From positions 62,001 to 126,000 of the forward strand of contig WIXG01000002.1 of assembly GCA_009869945.1 (NCBI GenBank): a DNA stretch of 64,000 nt. The letters run 5' to 3'. Positions 49,083 to 61,000 of this stretch are shown one piece after another (the first letter of the stretch is position 1; each line of letters starts with the position of its first letter). The notes beneath the pieces are model-generated. The model was not told the origin of the DNA, ran no database searches, and saw only the letters and a program-made list of their open reading frames with translations. The stretch is from Mesaphorura yosii (lineage: Eukaryota; Arthropoda; Collembola; Poduromorpha; Tullbergiidae). A program made the position numbers and the translations under genes.

Positions 49083-52000
49083 GTAAGTTCCAACCTTCTT
49101 TTTGTTCTTTCTTGAACTGTCTTCTCCAAATTCAATTGTGTTCTGTGCACATTGTATGGCTTTTATTAAGTTTCGATGTCTGGCTAACTTTCGTCAACTT
49201 AAATATGAAATTCTTTCATGATACAATGAACGAAGCCAGGATTGGCTGCGCACACAAAACTGAAGCATCCAAAATTGATTTTCCATTGTTTGGATTTACG
49301 AAACGCTCATAACAAGTATTGGGGAAATTATTGATGCTTGGCATATTTCGCAACGACGAGCGTAGCTTGCATAAAGCCTTAAGTATTTTAACAAGAGCAA
49401 AGTCATGATTTCCCGATCCGAGTAATAAGCTCTATTATAAATTGGTAAATTGCACCGAACTTAGCTTGCAACATGCTCCAATCGATGAATCGATTATAAG
49501 CCCTGCCTAAAGCGTGGAATCTTCGAAGCATCCGTCCGGATCCCAACATTTGTGTCCTGTAATCTTTAAGCGTGGAAGATAAAATAGAAATTGCTTCTTC
49601 AGGAAATGAGCTGCTACAGTATGTCCAAGTCGATTTTATTGTGTACAGCACCAGTTACAAAATGTCGATGTCGTAATTTCATTTGATTTCCGTTTCTGTA
49701 CAATTGCCAATAAAGACGACGTACGAACGAACGAGTGGTGACAGAAAAAAGATAAAATGTGTCTGCATTACAGCCAATTCCCCTTTATGTTCGGCTAGAT
49801 GAGAACCTGTGAGAGATGCGCCTTGTGACTAATTCGATCTCCTCCTAATTTTTCCATTCTTTTTCTTGTCGGCTCAATTGAAGAAAGATTGTCCCTTGAA
49901 AATGTACTCCAGGAATCAATTACAATTTACTTGTATTGTAATTCATATTCAATTGAATCACAAAAATGATGAAAGAAAGTGCTCGCATTTCTTTCTACTT
50001 TGTTAAACTCAAACTCTCGCATTTGTGCAAACAACATGTGCTGCGTGTGATCCATATTTCTTGACCTTGAGCTCCCGTCGAGCCTACTTGGCTGGTTCCG
50101 CGCCGGCCGTGTTTTGGTTGATGTTAGGTGTACGTACAATGTTGTTTGTGGTATGCGAGCGCCCGCACTAGCACTGTACGTACTGAAAAGAGAAAGCTAT
50201 TGATTTTTCCTTCTGCAGTTCCTCGTTCTGGTGTTGGCGTTTGTGTTGCATGAGTAATCAAGAACAACATTATATCTTGTACCCTGGCATCTGCCTTGTT
50301 GCTTTCTCACATAATTACATTGTACACCTGGCATTCTGAACGGGAAATTCCACGGCACCATGACCCGGCGATAGTTGACAATGCCATTAACATTTTAACA
50401 TAGTTTCGCTTTCAGGTAGAACAATTCTCGAGAAATACGCCAATTTCCTGTCGACCCATGCTATGAATGAGTCACCACTTCCCGTAGTTATTAGCTCGAT
50501 GAAGTGTTTCCTATTCGCCTCTAGTCATTTGCGTTATTTGTATTTCGGATTGTCACGCAAATTGTCAAATTCCAACACGAACTTTGCGGCAAGGTGAAAA
50601 TGCACTCGAGTCAACCCGAGCCAGGATGGGTAATGCCAGTCTGTGGGAAATGGCCACCACTTTGGTGGTTCCCAGATTCTCAAACACTGTAATTGAGTTC
50701 AGATGAAAGTGCACATTTACTTTATCGCAACGCGCAGTCTTTCTGCATGATTTCCTCCGCAGGTTAAATACACGTTGCGAAAGTTGGCTCGATATTTACA
50801 CGATGAAAGGTTGGAAGGCGAGGCTTGTATGCGTCCGTAAGAACAATAAGATCAAAAGGCCAAACGTTCATAATAAGCGGTATGAAGAAGTTTATTTTGG
50901 CGAGCAGCGAGGAATTTTCCATTCTCTCACAAATCAAATGTAATATTCTTACGAGTGAGAGCAGGAAACGAAGCAGTCAAATTATGCTTTTCTTTCATCT
51001 CTTATTGCAAATTGTATTCATATTTAAAGATCGATATTTACAACTCACTACACACAATAATCATAATAGTAATAATAAATTTGAGTGTTCTTGAAAGGTT
51101 ATTGTCTCCTCATGTTATTTATTGATACCTTCGAGTCATTCGAGTCCCTCCTTGCTGCTTGCCTTCTGCACTGGTTTGTTTAGAATTTCATCTTGTTGGA
51201 TGTTCAAAATGCGGGACAGCATTGCACTGAACTGAAATGGTTTCGTATACCAATAATAACAGTCTCGGAAATAGAAATAGCGAAGGGGGAGAAATTTGAA
51301 TACTTGAAATCTCTCTGGCGCGGCGGCTTCCCGTGTCCATATTTTCTTTTGGGTAGACGGCCGTGATTTCGTGCTCATGTAAACCGGATACTCGTATATT
51401 TTTGAGGTCTTCCTCCTTGCGCTCCGAAATCTTCGTTGTTCTTCATTCATTTTATTGTCTGTCTCCTTAATGTGGAGTCTGCGTCTGCATTAGTGTTATC
51501 GATTTGGTGTGTGACTTTCGGTCTGTGTATTGTATACATTGTTAATGCCTGGCATGCCACTCTGAGTAAACTGACTTATCTTGCGAGCGCGTACAATGTG
51601 AAATGTAATCCTTTTACGATTCATTCTGCCTGCACACATGTTTTCGGCTTTTAGGAGGAAATGGGACAAAAATGTCTTAAGATGAAGATGGTTTGTTGAT
51701 ATTTCTAAATTTAGATAAAGTGTGCGCGTGGAAGAAAAGAGTTTAAAATAATTTTTGACTTTATTGAAATTTCCTTGCTTTTGACTTTTGTTTATTTCTC
51801 ATCAAAGAGTTAATATGTCCAGACAAAAAGGTCATTAACTGAACAGAGAATTATTGTCTTGGTCTTTAGCATTGCTTTGATCTCTCTTCTATTTCCGTAG
51901 TTGATTACAGGATAGTTGGCGCGCCAAGATAAATTATTGCCGACCAGCATCAGATTTAAGAGTCTGAACCTGATAACGTTGAAAGATCTGAAGACGTCTT

Positions 52001-55000
52001 GCGCCTGACAACAGGAAGAGAGAAGAGAGGTAGGTTAAGATGAGTCAAACTCGTTCAGAGTTGAAAGAAATATCCTCGCAAGCTGCTGATGAGTTTCTCA
52101 AAATAGATTTCATAACCAACCCCAACCTCATTACTTTAGCTTTAACCGTCGTGGCTATTTTTGTCTTTGTCTTTATCGCGGATTGTGACTAATTTAACTT
52201 CTGAACAAATCTTACCTTGAGAAGCAACTTTTAAGATGTTGAGTCATTGACAGGCCAGGGAATTAAGATAGATCTACGTCGAGTGGGAACCTAAAAGTAG
52301 AAAGACTAGACGCAAAATTTCCACTCTCTGCTGGAGTTTAAAACACACTCACACGGTGCAGCCGAGACTAATTCCCTCATGTGACAAAAAGTTATGTACA
52401 GTTGACAAAGCATTTCAAACATCAACAAAGCAACTGCACTGCACTTTTGGAAAATGGTTGAGTTCAAGCGGAAAGAAAATGAAGTTTCCTCTTTTTCAAA
52501 TCATCATTTGGGTTCAAGGGAATTGATAAGTCACGTAATAAGGAAGTCAGAGTCACGGAACTGGAAGAGCGTCCTGAGAAAAGGATAGCCGGGAGGAAAC
52601 AAAACGGGATGGCATTACATTGTCAGGAATTTTGACTTGTCTCCGCTGTGACTATCAGTAACTGAGTTAAAGCAAAGAATTGGATGCGAGACGCGGTCGG
52701 GATCACAGTGTCATATTTGAAGGAAGTTTGAGAGCGAGTTGTAAATTTAGTCAGCAGAAAAGGCAGAAATAGAGAGAAGCATTTTTGGTCTAGCGTGACT
52801 GGCGTGGTGTGGTGTGGCTTGGTCCATGTGAGAATGAGGAAGAGAAGGCAAGAAATTGATCCTCTTGAATGAAAATCCCCGCAAATCCTACAACGTCCAC
52901 ATGTCCATTTTCTCATAACCCGGCGAACGTCCAGTTTCTCACAGTGCTTAGACTTCGGCATGAAGGCATGCTTGGCTATAAAAAATCGAATATTGTGTAT
53001 TGAGTGTGTGATGGAGTATAAATAAATGATTATATTATTGCACGCTTTTTTGGACCCAGAGCACGTAAATGGCGTGCGACGGCCAATAGCTGACTGAATC
53101 TCGAAAGGACAGAACAGAAACGAGTTCGAACTCATAAATGAATGGCAAGGAATGATAAATATTTTTTATAATGCAATTTGTGTGGTCACTCCATAAATAG
53201 AAAGAGAAGGCAAGCGAAATTCTTAATTTCACAGCTCGCCCTGGGCGGAAAGCAGCAGAACAGAAACCCAGATCAATCACTCAAGCAGTCACATTGCAAA
53301 TCCAACAAGACAAATGGATTGAAAAAGTTTTCCTGATTGAAATTTGTGGTATTCTTGGCGGAATGGAAAAGTCTTTAATCTGGGCCTGGCCTGAGCAAAA
53401 TTGTGTTCTGTCTTGCGTGTGTGGCCCTCCCAATTGGATCACTTGCGTGTGCTGCGTGAGCGTGTAAGGAAAGTGGTTAAGTTCCATGTTTCGTGATACC
53501 TCGTCACATGGGGAGACAATGCAATAAAGAACGCGGAATCGAAAGAGTCGAAAGAGTGGGACGCAGGACTCAGACTGTGGTTGTGGTTGGCACTCGATAC
53601 AAACTCATAAAATGGAGAAAGCGAATAAATCCAAAAGTTTCTACTTAATTCGGATCCTTGCCCGTTTTCCGATTTTAATGGCAATCATTCCAGTGTAGTA
53701 CTTGTCTTGTGTCTTGTATTCCGTGTGCGTGCGTGCCGTAACTTTTATTTCCTACTTGATACTCAACAAGAAATTGCTACACAGATTAATTCTGTCAGAT
53801 TCTAATTTATCCTTTTGTCATTAGTGCGCGAGTAACTTCGTGCGTGTGGTAGATTGTTCGTTCTGGTAGACGAAATTGCCAGACTAAGGTCAAATCGAAG
53901 TAGAGACGTTTGAGAGCGAATGTGATCAAGAGTTTGAAAATTGGTTCGAAGTTTTCGAAGCCGTAATTTTTATTCTCGTTGACTGCAAATATAGAACTCG
54001 GCTCAAGCAGGTAGTCGGTGGTGTAGGTGTTTCAGTCAGAAACTGGGCAGCATTCAAGGTTGATGCTGTTAAGGGCCGTGTCGTCCACTGCAATCCAAAT
54101 CTCGTGATATTTATGTTAAAAATTAACGACAGTTTACACACTTACGAAATATTGCTTGATCCTTCTGCACTCGAGTCTGAATCCCGCAGACGGCATTCCC
54201 TCTCGAGCAATGAACAGCCTGACCCCAATCTCCCCACCTTTCGCCATCGCCTTCGATGAAAGCAGTCGTGTTCCACCCACAGTAGAACCTCGCGTTGTTC
54301 GTAGCCGTCTCATCAAAGTCAATAAGATTTGACTTCTCGACTCGCAATTGGAATCCAGTCACGTATTCTCCCGCAGCACAACGGTAGCTGTTCCTCCACT
54401 GACCCCAGCTTCCGACACCTGATGTGATAACATTCTCGTACACAGGATCGCCGCAATACAGTTTTATTCCGTTGAGTGAAGTGTCGTCGAATACAGGACC
54501 GATCCATGTCTCGACTTTGAGCTGGAAGCCCACGACGAACGGATTCTGTGAAGGGCAATACTCCCAGTCACGCCATGTGCCCCATGTTGTGACTTCTTCT
54601 GGGGCGATCACCTCAGAATGAAGAGGAACGGCTTGCAGAGCTGTGAAGACGACAAGAGCAATCAGCTTCATTGCTATTAGATTTAGAACTGAATCATATG
54701 TTAGGATCTTACCTGGGTTATATTATTGGTACATGCAAGCGACCAAAGTCACCTTGAAATTGAAATTCAAATAGCTGACACCTGCTCAAATTGTAAGGAA
54801 GTTTTTTTCACTGATTTACAAAGGAGATGCCGAATCGAACACATTTACATGTGGGCAAATATCAGACTAAATTCTAAGCTGCTGCTTAGCAAATACATCA
54901 CATCTTACCACAATTCACCTCCACCTTGGTGAGGTCATTCAAATATTAAAGTTCATCTTAGGAAACGATATGAATCATTTTATGGAGCATTTTAGTTTTA

Positions 55001-58000
55001 GCTAAAGGAGTTTAAAGAGAGATGAGCTGTGTGCAGTAAACTTGAAAATGTGAGAACATTTTAATCAGATGAAGATGCAGTTACTTTCACGGCTGCTGCT
55101 GCACAAGCACGAGTTGCATTATTGACGCCTTTTGTCATCTCATAGTTTTATAGTCTATACTTTTTAGTGAAAGAAGAATTACGTCTTGGAAGAGGATCAA
55201 GATATCTTCTTACTCCTTCCGAAGAAACGGCTACGGTACTGAAGTGCTTGTGAATTGCGTTACATTACAATGAGAAACTAGCAAGTGGTGTCCTTGTCGG
55301 CTGCACCACAAGTAAAAGCTGTGGACGTGAACTTGATCTTAAATGAGAATTTAGGGGAGAAAATGTAAGAAAATGCGCTTACACAGCACTGCACTGCGCC
55401 GCAGGGAAGTGCAGTGAAAGAGAGTAGCATGACCGACCAGATGGGACGACACCATGTGTGAATGGGTTTTTATGAAAGTCACATTGTGACGACTTACTCG
55501 TTGTTGCGTGCCAATGGGAAAAGGTCTTCTTAGTCGTGGTTTCGGTCGGAAGGAGCAGACAAAGACGGCAAGCACGGAGCTAACATGACTTCGACGTTGG
55601 TGATAAGGCGAGTAATAAAGAAAGGCGAACAAAAGGGAGTGAAAGCACAAACTGGGGTTGGTGGAATTTTGTTCTTGCATCGTAAGTGAAAGTAAACTTG
55701 TGTGTACAACAAATGAGAATTGTCTTTCTGTCACATGTACGGCGAGCTAACGCTGCTGAGATTAAATCGTCAAAAACCATTAGTCACTCTGTCAATTTGA
55801 GTTCACCCGAGCATTTGGAATCTCATTCTTGCACCCAAATCGCATTACCCCACTCTCTTATCATGCTAAATGGTTCATGCGCGAGGTTGAAATATTCATT
55901 GTACTGGTTGAGTGATGGATTTTTCCTCTTCCAATTTGAATGGCTCTTAGAAAAGGGTTTTGTGTTTTTCATTTTAGGAAGAAGGAATGAATGAATATGA
56001 AAGTATGTCCCGTCAAAATGTTCAAATGCGGTGCGGTGGCGCGACGCGACGGTGACAGACTTGCTGGCTAGGCATGGCGCAGAATGACGCACACGCAGCT
56101 GTCACTTTCATGCGGAATTTGCAAGATTGGGAATTTCCTATTTGAGTTTTCTCCTTCGTCGCATTTGGGTGTGGTTGACTTTCGCATGCATGCCATTCGT
56201 GCTTCTGCATTCGCCAATGATTAAAAATGTAATGCATCAATTTAATTATTGGTATCATTCGCATGTGCAACTGGGCTGTATTAAAATTGGCCAAATTATT
56301 TGATCCACGTTGATCAATGCACGTCATCGTGTGATGCAATACTGCCTGACGAAAAACATGTTTCAAGTCGGTCGAAACGCTACGTGATTAATATTCCATG
56401 AAATATACTCAGCCGAACAGTCGCGCACTGCGTCTTATGCCTCCGTACTCGAGCACGAGCTCGAAACTTTTTTCATTGACAGAATAAAATATTGCGAAAT
56501 GAAAGAGTAGCATGGAGTCAGCAGTTTGGAATTGAAAGAAGGCGAAGAAAAGAACGCGAGCAGCCTGCGATGTGTATCGCTCTGATATTTCACTTACTCC
56601 TTCATTTTTTCTGTTGCGTAAAAAATCAGGCTGTATTCAGAGTGTCTGGAATATAATTCAAATTCCAAAGTTATTCACTTCCAGGCCTCAGCTAGGAACT
56701 CACTGCCGTGCCTCCAAGCCTGATTTTGGATGTGCCATTTTGCCATGTGTTTCGTCACTGCCTTCGCTGCATTTCGACGAAATCCACATAAAGCGAAGCG
56801 ATTCTTTGCTCGTGTCTGTTATTTCGTCTTTTCGTCAAGGCACAATGCGAATAGAATTCGAATTTTCGAATGCGGGCGTCTTTCGGCTTCCTTAAATAAA
56901 AATTCCACACGTAGCATTTCAGCAGAGACGGACCGCTCTATCATTTTGCATCCTGTACTAATAGCGGAGCGTAAATGCTTGTGACACCGAACCAATTTCA
57001 AAGAATTTATTCCGATTTTCTTCAGATCTCTCCTTCCTTACGATGCAATTTTGCACTGCGAGCCAAAAAGCAAACGCCGAATTCACATTCACATTGACGC
57101 TCTTGACAATTGTATAAAATATGACGATAATGGTAATGACACTGCTGCACTAGTGCGATGTGATTCTGGTGTTGGCATTGCTATTGCAGAACGTGCGCGT
57201 GGACTTGACAATCTTCAGAAATAACATTACAGATTGTGCCTGCTACTTTTATGAAACTGTTTTCTTAGAGTGAGTTTTTGAAGTAAAAAGTACAAAGTGG
57301 AGATTGGAGATTCCGGACGACATTGTCCAAAATGTAGTCCAACACTCGAGTTTATGGAATTTCATTTCCGTTCATAATTGATTTCATTCCTATCTCAAAA
57401 TCTGGACCGAGAGTCACTCGGCAACTGCTCTCGACGTCTCCAGAGCCTCGCCGTTTCTTTTATGGCTTACTTTTCCTGAGCTTTGAGCAGAACTTTTAAA
57501 TGGAATTCTCCATAACTGGAGCGGAGCTCGAGTAGAAAATGGGAAGAAGTTTGGGGGCTTTACATAAATGGACGTAATTGTGACGGTCCTTTGTGGGCTA
57601 CGGTCTTGGTGCTCACTGATATTAATGGTTTCTGCTTGTCCCACTCTTCTGACGCTCGTCTTTGCGGGAAACGCTCTGCGTCACGCCGACACCGTGTTTC
57701 TGCACGCCAGCACGTGTCTTCCAGCATGAAGAAAACAACCTCGACCCATTTTATGTTGTCTTTGGTGAATTATGAAAAATATCTTCGACTCACTTTTATC
57801 AAGAAACTATTAGCATAAAAGTAACTTTATTTTGGCGGGGCCTGCATCTCACCACGAGTTTATTAAATTTTTGGATGCAAAATCCAGGCTTTGACATTTT
57901 TATTGGAATCAAGTCCGGGACCGGGAAGTTCATATGAGCACGCGCAAGACGTAGCCTTGCCTTTCTTCTGCCCGTAATGTATTTTTAACTTTGCACTGTC

Positions 58001-61000
58001 TGAAACTCGGCTACTGACACTAACATTGAATGTGGTGACATTCAGCGTTTATTTATTTTTACAGACTCCCTGTTCTATTAATACAAGATAAAATTTATTA
58101 TTTGGATCTGTGAAATTCTGCATTCATTGCGCGAACAAACACGTTTCTTCGTTTTATTTGCCTGTTGGCAGAAATCAAACGCGTGATGAATCTCGTATTT
58201 AATCCATTTCCCCACCATCAACCAGAGCCTCGTGTCGAGTTTATAGTTGTACGTTTTGGCAGGCTGCCCAGCGTCGGCACGGAATGGCACATCGTAGAGT
58301 TTATATCCATGCCATGCAAGTTGGCAAGTTTTTGCCGTTACCGTTGTAAGATCCTGAAGGGAATCAGATGAGACGAGAAAGGTTCATGGGCCAACTCGTA
58401 AGAAGATTATTGTATTTTCACTGATACTGATACCAGACTTCCTCAATTTTTGTATGCTCTTTATAATTCTCTGAGCCACTGCCACACGCAACAGAGTTGC
58501 AGAAAGAACATGAAAGCTGTCAGACGAACTCTCGAGCAGAGTTTATACTTTATGTTCGCTTGTCAAGATGATTTTTCGTATCCTGTGCTCTAATTCTGCA
58601 ACCGGCCCTGGATCATTAGTTCCGGAAGATCATGCCGCTGCCTGCCATGCAAGCCATGTGCAAGGTGAACGCACTCTTAATTAAGATTTAGAAGGCTTTC
58701 ACCAGTCGCTCGAGACGTGGCGAGAGTGAACACTGCGTATATCATCAGCTCCACGCGTCATGCCATGCTTCTGCAGCCGATAAATTAGTTGTGGTTTGAA
58801 TTCCAGCAAATATCTGTCAGTTTATAAGCCGTAATTTATACCGTTGCATTCCAGATAAAACGTGAAGTCGAAGTACGAAACAAGGACGATGTATCTTGAG
58901 CACTCATTAGTGCATCAGATAAAGATGTTCGTAAGTCGTCGTGTGAATTATTTCAAGTTGAGGTGCCGCGCTTGAGGTTAGAATGCTCATCCATGCGCGG
59001 GAGAATGATTTCGAATTATCCGCCTTTCCTCACCCTTCGACGCACTGCGATATTAAATTTTCTTCGATTGAAACAAGTGACAGGGAAAATCTCCTCAAGC
59101 CTTGTCGGCCAAAGGGGCAAGGTGAAGAGACACGATAAATCTTTCTCCTGAGCACTACCCTGTCGGGCCTGAAGCGGAGCTGGCTGATCCGACTTATAGT
59201 CAAACCGCTTCCAAGTCGACTCTGTCTGGGTGGGCGAATTTTTATTATTTCCGCTCCGAGGCCATTTCAGATTCAAGCTTAAGGCCGACCCCGCGCATTA
59301 ATACCTTCCTTCGGCTCGTGCCATTACAATTGAAATTGTTTCCTGATTCAATTTTGATGACAGCGTTTAAATTGACTGATTCTCACTTGTATTCTATTAT
59401 GCGTCGCCGTTTTCGATATTTATGTGAAATCGAATACCTGAACCCTGTGCTGTGTTCACAGTATTCTATTCATGAGACCAGGAATTCAATTTAAATTTGA
59501 TCCGCGTCAACGTCGACTTGCAACGTGTACGCGTGTCGAGCGCTAGAGCAATTTTCTGAAATTGGATCGTCTTTCTCATGGAATAGGAATTAAATTAAAT
59601 TTGCAATAGTAAAATGAGCCGGGAATATTAAAGCAAGTAACGACGCAATAAAATGAGTCGCGTCACCTTCCAAATCCTCGGCCATCCAAATCCATCAACT
59701 CATTTATCACTAAGAAATTTGACATCTACTTTTTAATTTTGGAATCGCATCGCAATCAGTGTACCTACATCAGCGAACAACGTGTCAGCGTCAACGTACG
59801 GAAGCACGTTCCATACGCGAGCAAATTCAAAGCCTGAAACAAATGAATTCGCTCTGCACGTTGTTATTGTTGCATGTCTTCCTCCGTGACTCATGCAATT
59901 TGTACTTTTGACTCTGATATTTGTTTTGGCAATCTTGGGTACCGTGCCAAAATTCTGTCGTGGCAGACGTACAAGCGTTATTTTTTTCATACCTCCAGCC
60001 AGCGTACTCGTGTTTTATAAAGTCTGCAATGTTTCATGTCAAGTTGACAGCGATTTATGAGCTTAAAAATGAGGTATTGCTCTCGTGCTTTATTTGTGGT
60101 GTTTTAAATTGTACTAACGATTAGTCTAGCCTACAAGGTTACAAACACAGTGCGAGGTTACGATAATATGAACGACCTCATCTGCATTTGTTTTCTGTTC
60201 GCTCTTAATATTAATGCGTACTTCTAACTCTAATTCGAGATTCTTGTTTCTCGATATGAAACTGTTCATTATTTCGGACACGTGCTTCATAATTACGAAT
60301 ACGAAGCGTGCATTTGACAGGAACCACGAACACGCTTCTCTCGACGATAGAATCTTTGTTGACGACAATAACTTGCAAACATGAATCCGCTTTCACACAT
60401 GAATAAATAGTAATTATTTCTCTACGCTTTCGTCCTCATTTTCTGTGAAAGTGAAAGAATTTCGTTCGCCTTGACATGGCACGCTTTGGCGCTTCGTGCC
60501 AGGACTTAAAATTAAGGAATTACTCACGCCCGCTCGATTCAATCCGACTGACGAAGGGCGACTCATATCGTGGAAGTTATGTAATTATTATTCCATTTCA
60601 AGCACCGTCCAATTATAATTTCGAAGCTGAATCGTAAGCGCAGTTGAAACAGTAATAAGAGTTTTCGAGTTCACGGCCCCAATCCAACAAGAAATGAAGA
60701 AAGTGACGAGGTTGGTTTATGACGATAATTTGGAGGATCACTTTTGGTACTTTTAAAGTGACCATTAACAATTTGTAAAAGCACAATTCATCAAAGTACG
60801 TATTTTATATGACATGTCCAGAAGCAAATAGCAAATGGAACTTTAGCAAAGAGCCAATTCAGGAACAACTGAATAAGCCAAGAATCGCAAGTTATTTCTT
60901 TTCTACGTATGCTCGTGTCATGTTCAGATGAAATGTGATGAGAAACGCCTCGCCTTTAGCAGGGAGTCCCTGCACTTGAAGCGTGCTTTCTTTCTTCATA

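Noticed and set aside
52623-53135. Minus-strand open frame of 170 codons in the large intron
   Set aside because: No domain, signal peptide or splice context. It is the sort of chance frame expected in long non-coding DNA.
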